A stretch of DNA of 50,925 nt from RGIG1918 sp964570895 (lineage in GTDB: Bacteria; Cyanobacteriota; Vampirovibrionia; Gastranaerophilales; Gastranaerophilaceae): positions 1 through 50,925 of the forward strand of contig CAZMZD010000010.1 of the NCBI GenBank assembly GCA_964570895.1. Direction: 5' to 3'. The notes beneath the pieces are model-generated. The model saw only the letters and a list, made by a program, of their open reading frames with translations, was not told the DNA's origin and did no database searches. Each line of letters opens with the position of its first letter. Positions within the stretch are counted from its first letter, which is position 1. Made by a program: the position numbers and the translations under genes. Below, piece by piece: positions 24,816 through 32,120 of the stretch.

Positions 24816-25418
24816 ATGGCTAGATACAAAGGACCTACAAACAAATTATATAGAAACTTTGACGTTGTTGATTTGTCAAACAGAAAATTAGCAACTTCAA
24901 TGAGACCTAACCCATCAGGTCAACATGGTGCTAACAGAAAAAAACTTTCTGAATATGCACTCCACTTAAAAGAAAAACAAAAAATTAGAATGACATACAT
25001 TGTTTCTGAAAAACAATTTGCTAAATATTACAACACTGCTTCAAGAAAAAATGGCGTTACAGGTACAATCCTTTTGCAACTTCTTGAATCAAGATTAGAC
25101 AACGTAATCTTTAGAGCAGGTTTTGCGATGACTCGTAAACAATCACGTCAAATTGTTTCACACGGGCATGTTCTTGTTAACGACAAAAAAGTAAACATTC
25201 CTTCGTACTTATTAAAAGAAGGGGATGTAGTTACAGTTAAAGCAAAAAGTTCAGACTTTATTAAAACTGTTCAAGATTCAATCGATTTAGCTCTTAACTA
25301 CGCTTGGCTTACGGTTGACGCTGAAAAACAAAAAGTTGTATTTGAAAGAATTCCACAAAGAGAAGAAATGGATCCAAACTTCAAAGAACAACTTGTTATC
25401 GAATACTACTCTAAATAA
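24816..25418 (+). CDS. rpsD: 30S ribosomal protein S4
   Basis: A 200-residue primary assembly protein that nucleates the 30S body and can act as a translational repressor. It has MARYKGPTNKLYRNF at the start, the S4 RNA-binding segment LESRLDNVIFRAGFAMTRKQ, and VSHGHVLVNDKKVNIPS. The N-terminal zinc cysteines found in some S4 proteins are absent (zinc-independent form). Its place between rpsK and rpoA follows the common bacterial alpha operon; in most cyanobacteria rpsD is elsewhere. Confidence 0.96.
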   Translation: MARYKGPTNKLYRNFDVVDLSNRKLATSMRPNPSGQHGANRKKLSEYALHLKEKQKIRMTYIVSEKQFAKYYNTASRKNGVTGTILLQLLESRLDNVIFRAGFAMTRKQSRQIVSHGHVLVNDKKVNIPSYLLKEGDVVTVKAKSSDFIKTVQDSIDLALNYAWLTVDAEKQKVVFERIPQREEMDPNFKEQLVIEYYSK

Positions 25419-25442
25419 TAGTTAGTTAAGGAGAATTGATTA

Positions 25443-26420
25443 ATGGAATTAAAAATTAAAAATACAAGCACAACAGCTGGTTCTGACGGCGCTCAATATG
25501 GTAAATTTGTCATTGAGCCGCTAGACAGAGGTTTTGGTGCTACAATTGGTAATTCATTAAGAAGAGTTTTATTATCAAGTCTTGAAGGCGCAGCAGTTAC
25601 ATCTGTTAGAATTGAAGGCATCACACACGAATTTGTTTCAATTCCTGGCGTTGTAGAAGATGTTGTAGATATTATGTTGAACTTAAAAGGTTTGGTTTTC
25701 AAAGTTGAATCAAATGATGTTCACCATTTAAGATTAGACGCTGTTAAAGCTGGCCCTGTTCTTGGTTCAGACCTTGTTCTTCCGGCAGGCGTTAAACTTG
25801 TTAACCCAGACCATGTTATTTGTAACTTAGCTGAAGGCGGTTCAATTCACGCTGATTTAGTTGTTGAAACCGGCAAAGGCTATATTACCCAAGATATTAC
25901 AAAAGAACAAAGAAACGGTGTGCCAATTGATATGCTTCCAATTGACGCAGCATTTATGCCAATTAAAAGAGTTAGCTACTTAGTTGAACCTGCTCGTGTT
26001 GGCGATGTTCTTGACTACGATAAATTGACTATCGAAATTTGGTCAAATGGTTCAATTGATGTGAACGTTGCACTTAGCAAAGCGGCAACACTTCTCATTG
26101 AACACTTTATGCAAATCGCTTCTATCACAGGCAAACCACAAATTGCTGAACCTGTTATTGAAGTTGTTGAAGAAGCTCCTGTTGAAGCTGAACCAAGCTT
26201 CACAATTGAAGACCTTGAACTTTCTGTTAGAGCATACAACTGCTTAAAGAGAGCAAGTATCAACTCAATGGCTGAGCTTTTGAAAAAATCAGAACACGAC
26301 TTATTAAACATCAAAAACTTCGGTAAAAAATCTTCAGACGAAGTAATTGAAAAATTACACGAATTTGGTCTAGATTTGCAACCAAATCCGGAAGGTATTG
26401 ATGACTTGGAATTAATATAA
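25443..26420 (+). CDS. rpoA: DNA-directed RNA polymerase subunit alpha
   Basis: A 325-residue subunit that dimerises to start RNA polymerase assembly. The N-terminal domain contains KFVIEPLDRGFGATIGNSLRR and EGAAVTSVRIEG. A linker near 240-255 (VVEEAPVEAEP) leads to the C-terminal domain, which binds UP elements and activators: LELSVRAYNCLKRASINS and LLNIKNFGKKSSDEV. The architecture is complete and of normal length. It has a GGAG ribosome binding site 24 bp after rpsD. Confidence 0.97.
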   Translation: MELKIKNTSTTAGSDGAQYGKFVIEPLDRGFGATIGNSLRRVLLSSLEGAAVTSVRIEGITHEFVSIPGVVEDVVDIMLNLKGLVFKVESNDVHHLRLDAVKAGPVLGSDLVLPAGVKLVNPDHVICNLAEGGSIHADLVVETGKGYITQDITKEQRNGVPIDMLPIDAAFMPIKRVSYLVEPARVGDVLDYDKLTIEIWSNGSIDVNVALSKAATLLIEHFMQIASITGKPQIAEPVIEVVEEAPVEAEPSFTIEDLELSVRAYNCLKRASINSMAELLKKSEHDLLNIKNFGKKSSDEVIEKLHEFGLDLQPNPEGIDDLELI

Positions 26421-26435
26421 GAAAAGGAAATAAAA

Positions 26436-26864
26436 ATGAGACACCAATGCAAAAGAAACAAACTAGGAAGGGCGCAAGACCAAAGAAAAGCGTTATTACG
26501 TTCACTTGCAACTGAATTGTTTGTTCATGGCGAAATTACAACAACAATGGCTAAAGCAAAAGCATTGCAACCATATGCTGAACAAATCATTACTTTTGCT
26601 AAAAAAGGTGACCTTGCTTCAAGAAGACAAGCTCTCAAAAAAATCTATGATAAAGAAAGCTTGCAATATATTAACCTTGAAACAGGTGAAATCAAAGATA
26701 CTTTAGCAGAAGGCGAAAAACTTCCAAAACTTACTGTTTTAAGACAATTGTTTGGCGTTATCGGTAAAAAATATGCTGATAGAAATGGCGGATATACAAA
26801 AATTTTCAGACTTCCACCTCGCAGAGGGGATGCTGCTGAAATGGCTTTAATCCAACTTTCTTAG
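26436..26864 (+). CDS. rplQ: 50S ribosomal protein L17
   Basis: A 142-residue protein near the peptide exit tunnel. The core has MRHQCKRNKLGRAQDQRKAL, LVHGEITTT-like FVHGEITTTMAKA, and the ending GGYTKIFRLPPRRGDAAEMA. An insertion around residues 65-95 (KESLQYINLETGEIKDTL) is longer than in the shortest homologues. It sits directly after rpoA, as in nearly all bacteria, and its TAG stop is 3 bp before truA. Confidence 0.96.
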   Translation: MRHQCKRNKLGRAQDQRKALLRSLATELFVHGEITTTMAKAKALQPYAEQIITFAKKGDLASRRQALKKIYDKESLQYINLETGEIKDTLAEGEKLPKLTVLRQLFGVIGKKYADRNGGYTKIFRLPPRRGDAAEMALIQLS

Positions 26865-26867
26865 TCA

Positions 26868-27623
26868 ATGCAGAAGTATTTAATATATCTTCAATACCTT
26901 GGGGCTCGGTATTGCGGAAGTCAGAAACAAAACAAAAATCTTGAGCCCAAGCAAAACACAATCCAAGAAGAACTTGAAAAAGCTCTTAGCACATTGAAAA
27001 AACAAAATACTAGCACTATTTTTTCAGGCAGAACAGACGCAGGCGTGAGCGCATATTCTCAATGCGCACATTTTGTGTCAGATGAAATTGAAGATTTGAA
27101 CAAGTTTCAATACTCTCTAAATTCTCTTCTGCCGGACGACATTGCGGTTTTAAAAATAGTCCCTGTTCCCGATGATTTTCACGCTCAAATGAGTGCGAAA
27201 TACAGGCATTATCAATATAAAATCAGAATGTCGAATGTTAAACCGATTTTTGACAATTGCTGCTTATACACAAGGCAAAAGTTGAATGTCGAAAAGCTAA
27301 ATAACATGCTTTCTTATTTAGTTGGCGAACATGATTTTAGTGCTTTTAAATCTCATTCCGAAAACCCTGCAACAGTTTGCACTTTATACAAAGCAACTGC
27401 AAGCCAAAAAGATGGTTATATTTATATTGATGTAATTGGCAACAGGTTTCTCTATAATATGGTGCGAACAATAGTTGGAACGCTTTTAATGATTGAGAAA
27501 AAGAATTTAGACGAGAGCACAATGCTTGAAATTTTAAATTCTAAAGACAGAACAAAAGCCGGAATGACTGCTGACCCTATTGGGCTTGTGCTCTATGAGG
27601 TCGGATATGAAAATTACAAATAA
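26868..27623 (+). CDS. truA: tRNA pseudouridine synthase A
   Basis: A 251-residue enzyme that makes pseudouridine at positions 38-40 of the tRNA anticodon arm. The catalytic aspartate is in SGRTDAGVSA (D57). Other family segments are YRHYQYKI, FSAFKS, and GNRFLYNMVRTIVGTLL. It begins 3 bp after rplQ with no separate ribosome binding site, so translation is probably coupled. The rplQ-truA-rplM-rpsI order is common in cyanobacteria and other bacteria. Confidence 0.95.
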   Translation: MQKYLIYLQYLGARYCGSQKQNKNLEPKQNTIQEELEKALSTLKKQNTSTIFSGRTDAGVSAYSQCAHFVSDEIEDLNKFQYSLNSLLPDDIAVLKIVPVPDDFHAQMSAKYRHYQYKIRMSNVKPIFDNCCLYTRQKLNVEKLNNMLSYLVGEHDFSAFKSHSENPATVCTLYKATASQKDGYIYIDVIGNRFLYNMVRTIVGTLLMIEKKNLDESTMLEILNSKDRTKAGMTADPIGLVLYEVGYENYK

Positions 27624-27642
27624 TCAGATGAAAGGTAAATAA

Positions 27643-28086
27643 ATGAAAACTTACAGTGCAAAACCGCTTGAAGTTGAAAGAAAATGGTATTTGATTGATG
27701 CTGAAAATCAAACTCTCGGCAGACTTGCAGTTATCATTGCTGACATTTTAAGAGGTAAAAACAAACCACAATATACTCCGAATGTTGACACGGGCGACTT
27801 CGTTGTTGTAGTCAATGCTGAGAAAATTGTTGTTTCAGGCAAAAAAGAAACTGACAAAATGTACTACCACCACACAGGTTACCTTGGTGGCTTGAAATCA
27901 GAAAGTTTCAAAGATTTAATGGCTAAAAACCCTGTTAAACCTTTAGAAAAAGCTGTTCGTGGTATGCTTCAACATAATACATTAGGCGATGCTCAATTTA
28001 ATAAATTGAAAGTTTATGCTGGTCCTAACCATCCGCATGAAGCTCAAAAGCCTATTAAATATGAATTTAAAGGAGAAACTAAATAA
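27643..28086 (+). CDS. rplM: 50S ribosomal protein L13
   Basis: A 147-residue early assembly protein of the 50S subunit. It contains WYLIDAENQTLGRLA, GDFVVVVNAEKIVVSGKK, YYHHTGYLGG and the ending AGPNHPHEAQKP. Length is normal. An AAAGG ribosome binding site is present. Its stop overlaps the rpsI start by one base (TAATG). Confidence 0.97.
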   Translation: MKTYSAKPLEVERKWYLIDAENQTLGRLAVIIADILRGKNKPQYTPNVDTGDFVVVVNAEKIVVSGKKETDKMYYHHTGYLGGLKSESFKDLMAKNPVKPLEKAVRGMLQHNTLGDAQFNKLKVYAGPNHPHEAQKPIKYEFKGETK

Positions 28087-28490
28087 TGGCAACTAAGAAT
28101 ACGCAAGAAATTATTAAAACAGGCAGAAGAAAATGCTCCATTGCGGTTGCTAAGCTTGTTAAAGGTAAAGGCAGAGTATTTATCAACGGTAAAACTCTTA
28201 AAGGATACCTCGGAAATCGTCCAACTCTTGAAATGATGATTTTCAGACCATTAGTTTTAACTGATAGCGCTGATAAATTTGATATCAGAGTTCGTGCAGT
28301 TGGCGGCGGTGTTTCTTCTCAAGCAGGTGCAATCAGACACGCAATTTCAAGAGCATTACTTGAAGTTAATGAAGAAAATAAAGCTGTATTAAAACAAGAA
28401 GGTTTGCTAACTCGCGACCCAAGAGTTAAAGAACGTAAAAAATACGGTAGAAAAAGAGCTAGAAAACGCTTCCAATTCTCAAAGAGATAA
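28086..28490 (+). CDS. rpsI: 30S ribosomal protein S9
   Basis: A 134-residue small-subunit head protein whose C-terminal tail reaches the P-site tRNA. It contains GRRKCSIAVAKLVKGKGRV, GGGVSSQAGAIRHAISRALL, and the conserved end KKYGRKRARKRFQFSKR. It overlaps rplM by one base, so translation is coupled. In cyanobacteria rpmE often follows; here rplI follows instead. Confidence 0.97.
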   Translation: MATKNTQEIIKTGRRKCSIAVAKLVKGKGRVFINGKTLKGYLGNRPTLEMMIFRPLVLTDSADKFDIRVRAVGGGVSSQAGAIRHAISRALLEVNEENKAVLKQEGLLTRDPRVKERKKYGRKRARKRFQFSKR

Positions 28491-28521
28491 TATTATTTAT
28501 ACAATTTTTAAAGGTGATACC

Positions 28522-29028
28522 ATGCAAATTATATTAAAAAAAGATGTACAAAATTTAGGCGAAGCAGGCGACGTAGTTAACGTTAAAGATGGCTACGCAA
28601 GAAATTTCCTACTTCCTTCTAATTTAGCACAAGTTGCAACAAAAGGTTCTCTTGAAGCTCGCGAAAGAGATATTGCAAGAATTAAAGCTAAAGCTGAAAA
28701 ATTGCACGCAGAAGCACTTGAAACTGCAGAAAAAATTGAAAAACTCGAAGTTATCAAACTTTCTGCAAAAGCTGGCGAAAGCGGAAAATTATTCGGCACA
28801 ATCACAACTAAAAAACTTGCTGAAGAAATCCAAGCGCTTTGCGGCGTTGAAGTTGATAGAAAGCTTATCACGCTTGATAACCCAATCAATAAAATTGGCA
28901 ACTTCACAATGACAATCAAATTGACTTCAAAAGTTAAAGCGGTTGTTGCAGTTAATGTTGAAGCTTCTGAAACAGTTAAAGAAACAATTGTTGAAGAAGT
29001 TGAAGCAACTGAAGAAGTGGCTGAATAA
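28522..29028 (+). CDS. rplI: 50S ribosomal protein L9
   Basis: A 168-residue protein with an N-terminal domain MQIILKKDVQNLGEAGDVV and VKDGYARNFLLPSNLA, a long connecting helix (residues 45-75), and a C-terminal rRNA-binding domain with GKLFGTITTKKLAEEI. An extra acidic tail (ETIVEEVEATEEVAE) extends beyond the usual end near 148-150. The usual neighbours of rplI (rpsF, ssb, rpsR) are absent; it sits at the end of the rpsI operon and is closed by a terminator. Confidence 0.95.
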   Translation: MQIILKKDVQNLGEAGDVVNVKDGYARNFLLPSNLAQVATKGSLEARERDIARIKAKAEKLHAEALETAEKIEKLEVIKLSAKAGESGKLFGTITTKKLAEEIQALCGVEVDRKLITLDNPINKIGNFTMTIKLTSKVKAVVAVNVEASETVKETIVEEVEATEEVAE

Positions 29029-29035
29029 GTTATAT

Positions 29036-29057
29036 GCGCCCTTAATTGGGCGCTTTT
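29036..29057 (+). terminator. Terminator of the infA-rplI operon
   Basis: GCGCCC (29036-29041) and GGGCGC (29048-29053) form a perfect stem with loop TTAATT, followed by TTTT. Confidence 0.8.
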
Positions 29058-29092
29058 AAAAATCTGTATTTATTGTAAAATAAGTACAGAGT

Positions 29093-29391
29093 GCCTGTAG
29101 CTCAGCTGGCTGTTAAATCTTTTACGAAGTAAAAGTTTAATGTAAGTTCAAAAACACTCTATCCAGCTTAGTGAAAGGATTTGAAAATTAAATATTATGC
29201 GCCTGTAGCTCAGCTGGCTGTTAAATCTTTTACGAAGTAAAAGTTTAATGTAAGTNNNNNNNNNNNNNNNNNNNNNNNNNNNNNNNNNNNNNNNNNNNNN
29301 NNNNNNNNNNNNNNNNNNNNNNNNNNNNNNNNNNNNNNNNNNNNNNNNNNNNNNNCCAGCTTAGTGAAAGGATTTGAAAATTAAATATTAT
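29093..29391 (+). repeat. Broken tRNA-Arg 5' fragments in a 108-bp tandem repeat, with assembly gap
   Basis: The tRNA-Arg start (GCCTGTAGCTCAGCTGG) occurs at 29093 and 29201. After 17 bases each copy departs into CTGTTAAATCTTTTACGAAG and does not resume the tRNA. Each unit carries AACACTCTATCCAGCT (seen at 29152-29167), which is the reverse complement of the D-arm region of the intact gene. The unit period is 108 bp. A run of 100 N (29256-29355) interrupts the second unit. The copies cannot fold as tRNAs. Confidence 0.8.
29256..29355. other. Assembly gap (100 N)
   Basis: Exactly 100 N, the usual placeholder for a gap of unknown size. In the first unit the corresponding stretch is 15 bases. 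Replacing the gap by 15 bases restores the 108-bp period exactly (193 - 100 + 15 = 108), so the true gap is probably about 15 bp. Confidence 0.9.
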
Positions 29392-29465
29392 GCGCCTGTA
29401 GCTCAGCTGGATAGAGTGTTTGGCTACGAACCAAAAGGTCGGGAGTTCGAATCTCTCCAGGCGCG
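29392..29465 (+). tRNA. tRNA-Arg (anticodon ACG)
   Basis: A complete cloverleaf of 74 bases. The acceptor stem GCGCCTG/CAGGCGC has discriminator G. The D-arm is GCTC-AGCTGGATA-GAGT. The anticodon stem TTTGG/CCAAA has loop CTACGAA, giving ACG (inosine at the wobble position, reading CGN). The T-arm is GGGAG-TTCGAAT-CTCTC. CCA is not encoded. A terminator follows 14 bp later. Confidence 0.95.
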
Positions 29466-29478
29466 TATTATAAATATT

Positions 29479-29506
29479 AAAAAAGACCTCATAAGAGGTC
29501 TTTTTT
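29479..29506 (+). terminator. Terminator after tRNA-Arg
   Basis: AAAAGACCTC and GAGGTCTTTT form a stem with loop ATAA, followed by a T-tract. Confidence 0.85.
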
Positions 29507-29796
29507 AATTCAAAATTTTGCGCCTTTCGAGATTACATCTCCTTGCTCCTCGCGTTAAACGAGTCTACACAGCAAGGCTCATCGCCTTGACTGTTTCGCT
29601 CTCTGCTGTGGTGCGCTCAGCTGGTCTTGCTAATTTCTACGACATAAATGTCTTGAAATTTACGCAATCCTGCGCATACTTTACTCGTAAGGCTCGTCCC
29701 TCGCCAACGATTAAAGCATCCATGGCGCGTTTATATATTAAAAGACCTCAAACGAGGTCTTTTTTTAATTCGAAATTTTGCATTCTTTGGTAAGTC
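29507..29796. other. Intergenic stretch with a second tRNA-type 3' end and terminator
   Basis: There is no supported gene; an open frame at 29518-29793 overlaps a terminator and has no family resemblance. A second hairpin at 29740-29767 (AAAAGACCTC-AAAC-GAGGTCTTTTTTT), with the preceding GGCGCGT and following AATTCGAAATTTTGC, closely repeats the sequence at 29459-29520. This suggests the remnant of a duplicated tRNA locus. Confidence 0.55.
29740..29767. terminator. Terminator hairpin, probably bidirectional
   Basis: Stem AAAAGACCTC/GAGGTCTTTT with loop AAAC and T-tract. It lies 30 bp downstream of the minus-strand gene at 29797-30255 and can also stop plus-strand transcripts. Confidence 0.75.
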
Positions 29797-30255
29797 CTAA
29801 AACAAAATATTAGGATTTGTTTCCCTTCTGCCATCAGGTGAAATTGTGGTTGCCTTCACGTTATCTTCGCCACCTCTAAAATCAAACTCAATTCTATCTG
29901 GCATAAAGTTTAAATTTTCTTTGTTTGGGGAATAGAAAATGTAGCCATTATAAACAGGAAGCCTTTTTGTTAACATTTTAACCTCGCTCGGGTCAGCTAT
30001 TTTTTCGCCATCTCGTGTTTTAATTTTGCATTTAAACCCGTCTTCATCACAGCTTGTTGAAACCGCATTTTCTCCGTACATTTTGCCGTTGTATACGTAT
30101 ATTTTTTCTGTTTGCGTGCCGACAATTACAACATCGCCATCTTTTCCTAGTGCTTTTGCGTAATTTTCAATCCTTTCTTTATGAGCCGGTTTTATGGTTT
30201 TTGTTGCGCCATCTAAAAAACGCGCTTGCCCCATAAAACTTATTTTGTTTATCAT
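29797..30255 (-). CDS. Hypothetical protein with N-terminal ISFMG motif
   Basis: A 152-residue protein that I do not recognise. It begins MINKISFMGQARF, then has a lysine-rich helix (TKTIKPAHKERIENYAKALG). The rest is a beta-rich region with hydrophobic strands: DVVIVGTQTEKIYVYNGKMY and later RLPVYNGYIFYSPN. There is no signal peptide or membrane helix. The short I-x-F-x-G start is shared with the genes at 45382 (VNFKG) and the broken gene at 30275-30511 (VNFG), suggesting a lineage-specific family tag of unknown role. AAAGGAAAATT precedes the ATG. The broken relative lies immediately upstream on the same strand. Confidence 0.6.
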   Translation of the reverse strand: MINKISFMGQARFLDGATKTIKPAHKERIENYAKALGKDGDVVIVGTQTEKIYVYNGKMYGENAVSTSCDEDGFKCKIKTRDGEKIADPSEVKMLTKRLPVYNGYIFYSPNKENLNFMPDRIEFDFRGGEDNVKATTISPDGRRETNPNILF

Positions 30256-30274
30256 AAAATTTTCCTTTCTATAA

Positions 30275-30511
30275 TTATTTTAATTTTCTACTTTTTATAT
30301 CGCGGTATATTTTAATTTCGTTTTTTATTTTGTTTTCATCTTGATATTTCCCGTCAGAGCGCCCTTCGTATTTTTTTAAAATCATCTCTTCTTTATGCAA
30401 ATCTCTTGTGATAGATCATTTCGCATTATTTGTTCCGTAAGTCGTTCTTTTTGTTGTGCCAAAGTTCACGGCGCGCGAATTTGAATAATATTTCACGGGC
30501 GAGATTTTCAT
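30275..30511 (-). pseudogene. Small VNFG-motif gene interrupted by in-frame TGA
   Basis: From ATG 30511 the frame reads MKISPVKYYSNSRAVNFGTT..., reaches TGA at 30416-30418 after 31 codons, and continues open (SITRDLHKEEMILKKYEGRS... then a charged helix) to TAA at 30275-30277. Together this is 78 codons including the TGA. The continued lysine/glutamate-rich reading after the TGA suggests one gene. TGA is a normal stop elsewhere here (end of the R3H ATPase at 5413), so recoding is unlikely. No ribosome binding site is obvious. It lies 19 bp upstream of the ISFMG gene and shares its N-terminal motif. Confidence 0.5.
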
Positions 30512-30596
30512 ATTTGATTTAAAACTTGTAAATAATATTTTTTGACAAAACAAAATTGCGCACCCTGCTAAGGTGCCTCTTAAATTCTCTTAAACC

Positions 30597-30625
30597 TTTC
30601 AAAAATTAAATTTTTAAGTTAGAAT
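30597..30625 (+). promoter_or_regulatory. Candidate promoter of the AGCS symporter gene
   Basis: TTTCAA (30597-30602), a 17-bp spacer and TAGAAT (30620-30625). A strong ribosome binding site GGAAGGA lies at 30642-30648. Confidence 0.45.
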
Positions 30626-30655
30626 AGTTGTAACCCCGCGTTGGAAGGATAAAAA

Positions 30656-32056
30656 ATGATTGAAACACTCGAAAATACTTTATTTCCGTTTGTGGCGCAA
30701 TTTAATGAATATTTATCGAATTATATCCTTGTCTTTTTGCTTGTGGGGGTTGGGCTTTGGTACACAATCAAAACACGTTTTGTTCAGGTTAGATGTTTCA
30801 AAGAAGGGCTCACAAACATTTTTGGCGGGATAAAACTTTTTGATAAACATCACCACGAAAGTATGACTTCTTGGCAAGCGCTCTCAACTGCAATTGCGGC
30901 GCAAGTGGGCACAGGGAACATTGTTGGTGCGGCGGGCGCAATTTTAATTGGCGGCCCCGGGGCGATTTTTTGGATGTGGGTCATCGCGTTTTTTGGAATG
31001 GCAACAATATATGCAGAGGCTTCTCTTGCAATAAAAACAAGGGTTGTGGAAGAAAACGGAAAAATTAAAGGCGGCCCTGTATACTACATCACAACCGCTT
31101 TTAAAAACAAATTTGGCAAATTTTTAGCAGGTTTTTTTGCAGTCGCAATTATCCTTGCGCTTGGTTTTATGGGTTGTATGGTGCAATCAAATTCGATTGC
31201 AAACTGTATGCAAACGGCGTTTAATATTCCCGCTTGGCTAATTGGCGTAATTTTGGTTATTACTTGCGCCGTAATTTTTATCGGCGGTATCAAAAGGCTT
31301 GCGCTCGTTGTTGAAAAGCTTGTTCCAATTATGGCGATATTTTTTATTTTGGGCTGTTTTGTGGTGTTGATTGTCCGCGCGAAATATCTTCCTGAAACTT
31401 TTGGCTTGATATTCAAATATGCCTTTCACCCTCAAGCGATAATTGGCGGTGGTTTTTGGTATGCGTTTAAAGAAATGCTAAGCCAAGGTGCAAAAAGAGG
31501 CTTATTCTCAAACGAAGCCGGTATGGGCTCCACTCCGCACGCGCACGCGCTTGCAAATGTTAAAGACCCGCACCACCAGGGTACGGTTGCAATGGTTGGT
31601 GTTTTTATAGACACTTTTGTTATTTTGACCTTGAATGCGCTTGTAATTATTTCAACTTTATATGTTTCAGGTGGCGCGCTCTCAAGTGGCTACACAGGCG
31701 CAGTTACTAATGTTTTAAATAAAACAAACCTTGCGCAGTGCGCCTTTGGTTCAATTTTTGGCGAAACTTTTGGCGCGGCGTTCGTTGCAATTTGTTTAAT
31801 GTTTTTTGCATTTTCAACAATTCTTGGCTGGAATTTGTTTGGAAAAATCAATATGTTGTACCTTTGGGGCAAGAAAAATCCGCACAAGGTTGAGCTTATT
31901 TATATGTTCCTTGCGCTCTTTTTCATTTTGCTCGGCACCCTTATCTCGAGCGATTTAGTGTGGGAATTAACGGATATGTTTAACAATTTAATGGTTATTC
32001 CAAACGCCATTGCGCTTTTTGCCCTCACTAAAGTTGTGACATCTGTTATGAAATAA
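30656..32056 (+). CDS. Sodium:alanine (AGCS family) symporter
   Basis: A 466-residue inner-membrane carrier with about eleven helices that takes up alanine or glycine with Na+ (or H+). The AGCS signature appears as GGPGAIFWMWVIAFFG, preceded by AAQVGTGNIVGAAGAI and followed by YAEASLAIKTR. The segment RGLFSNEAGMGSTPHAHA is the conserved substrate/cation loop. Length is normal. It is a single-gene unit with its own strong ribosome binding site. It may draw on an ion gradient of the kind an Ehr-type complex could produce, but this link is inference. Confidence 0.93.
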   Translation: MIETLENTLFPFVAQFNEYLSNYILVFLLVGVGLWYTIKTRFVQVRCFKEGLTNIFGGIKLFDKHHHESMTSWQALSTAIAAQVGTGNIVGAAGAILIGGPGAIFWMWVIAFFGMATIYAEASLAIKTRVVEENGKIKGGPVYYITTAFKNKFGKFLAGFFAVAIILALGFMGCMVQSNSIANCMQTAFNIPAWLIGVILVITCAVIFIGGIKRLALVVEKLVPIMAIFFILGCFVVLIVRAKYLPETFGLIFKYAFHPQAIIGGGFWYAFKEMLSQGAKRGLFSNEAGMGSTPHAHALANVKDPHHQGTVAMVGVFIDTFVILTLNALVIISTLYVSGGALSSGYTGAVTNVLNKTNLAQCAFGSIFGETFGAAFVAICLMFFAFSTILGWNLFGKINMLYLWGKKNPHKVELIYMFLALFFILLGTLISSDLVWELTDMFNNLMVIPNAIALFALTKVVTSVMK

Positions 32057-32073
32057 CTTATTTTTTGCCGTCG

Positions 32074-32119
32074 CTAAGTAATTTTACAGTTACTAAGTAA
32101 TTTTACAGTTACTAAGTAA
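32074..32119. repeat. 19-bp tandem repeat, 2.4 copies
   Basis: CTAAGTAATTTTACAGTTA occurs at 32074-32092 and 32093-32111, with a partial third copy to 32119, next to the epimerase stop. The unit is too short and too closely packed to be CRISPR. Confidence 0.85.
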
Positions 32120-32120
32120 C

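Noticed and set aside
29093..29255. Two additional tRNA-Arg genes
   Set aside because: Only the first 17 bases match. There is no anticodon arm with a U33 loop, no T-arm, and no acceptor 3' strand.
29518..29793. 91-residue open frame after tRNA-Arg
   Set aside because: It overlaps the terminator at 29740-29767 and ends in sequence duplicated from the tRNA flank. Composition is not protein-like.
32074..32119. CRISPR array
   Set aside because: The 19-bp units abut directly with no spacers, and there are no cas genes in the window.
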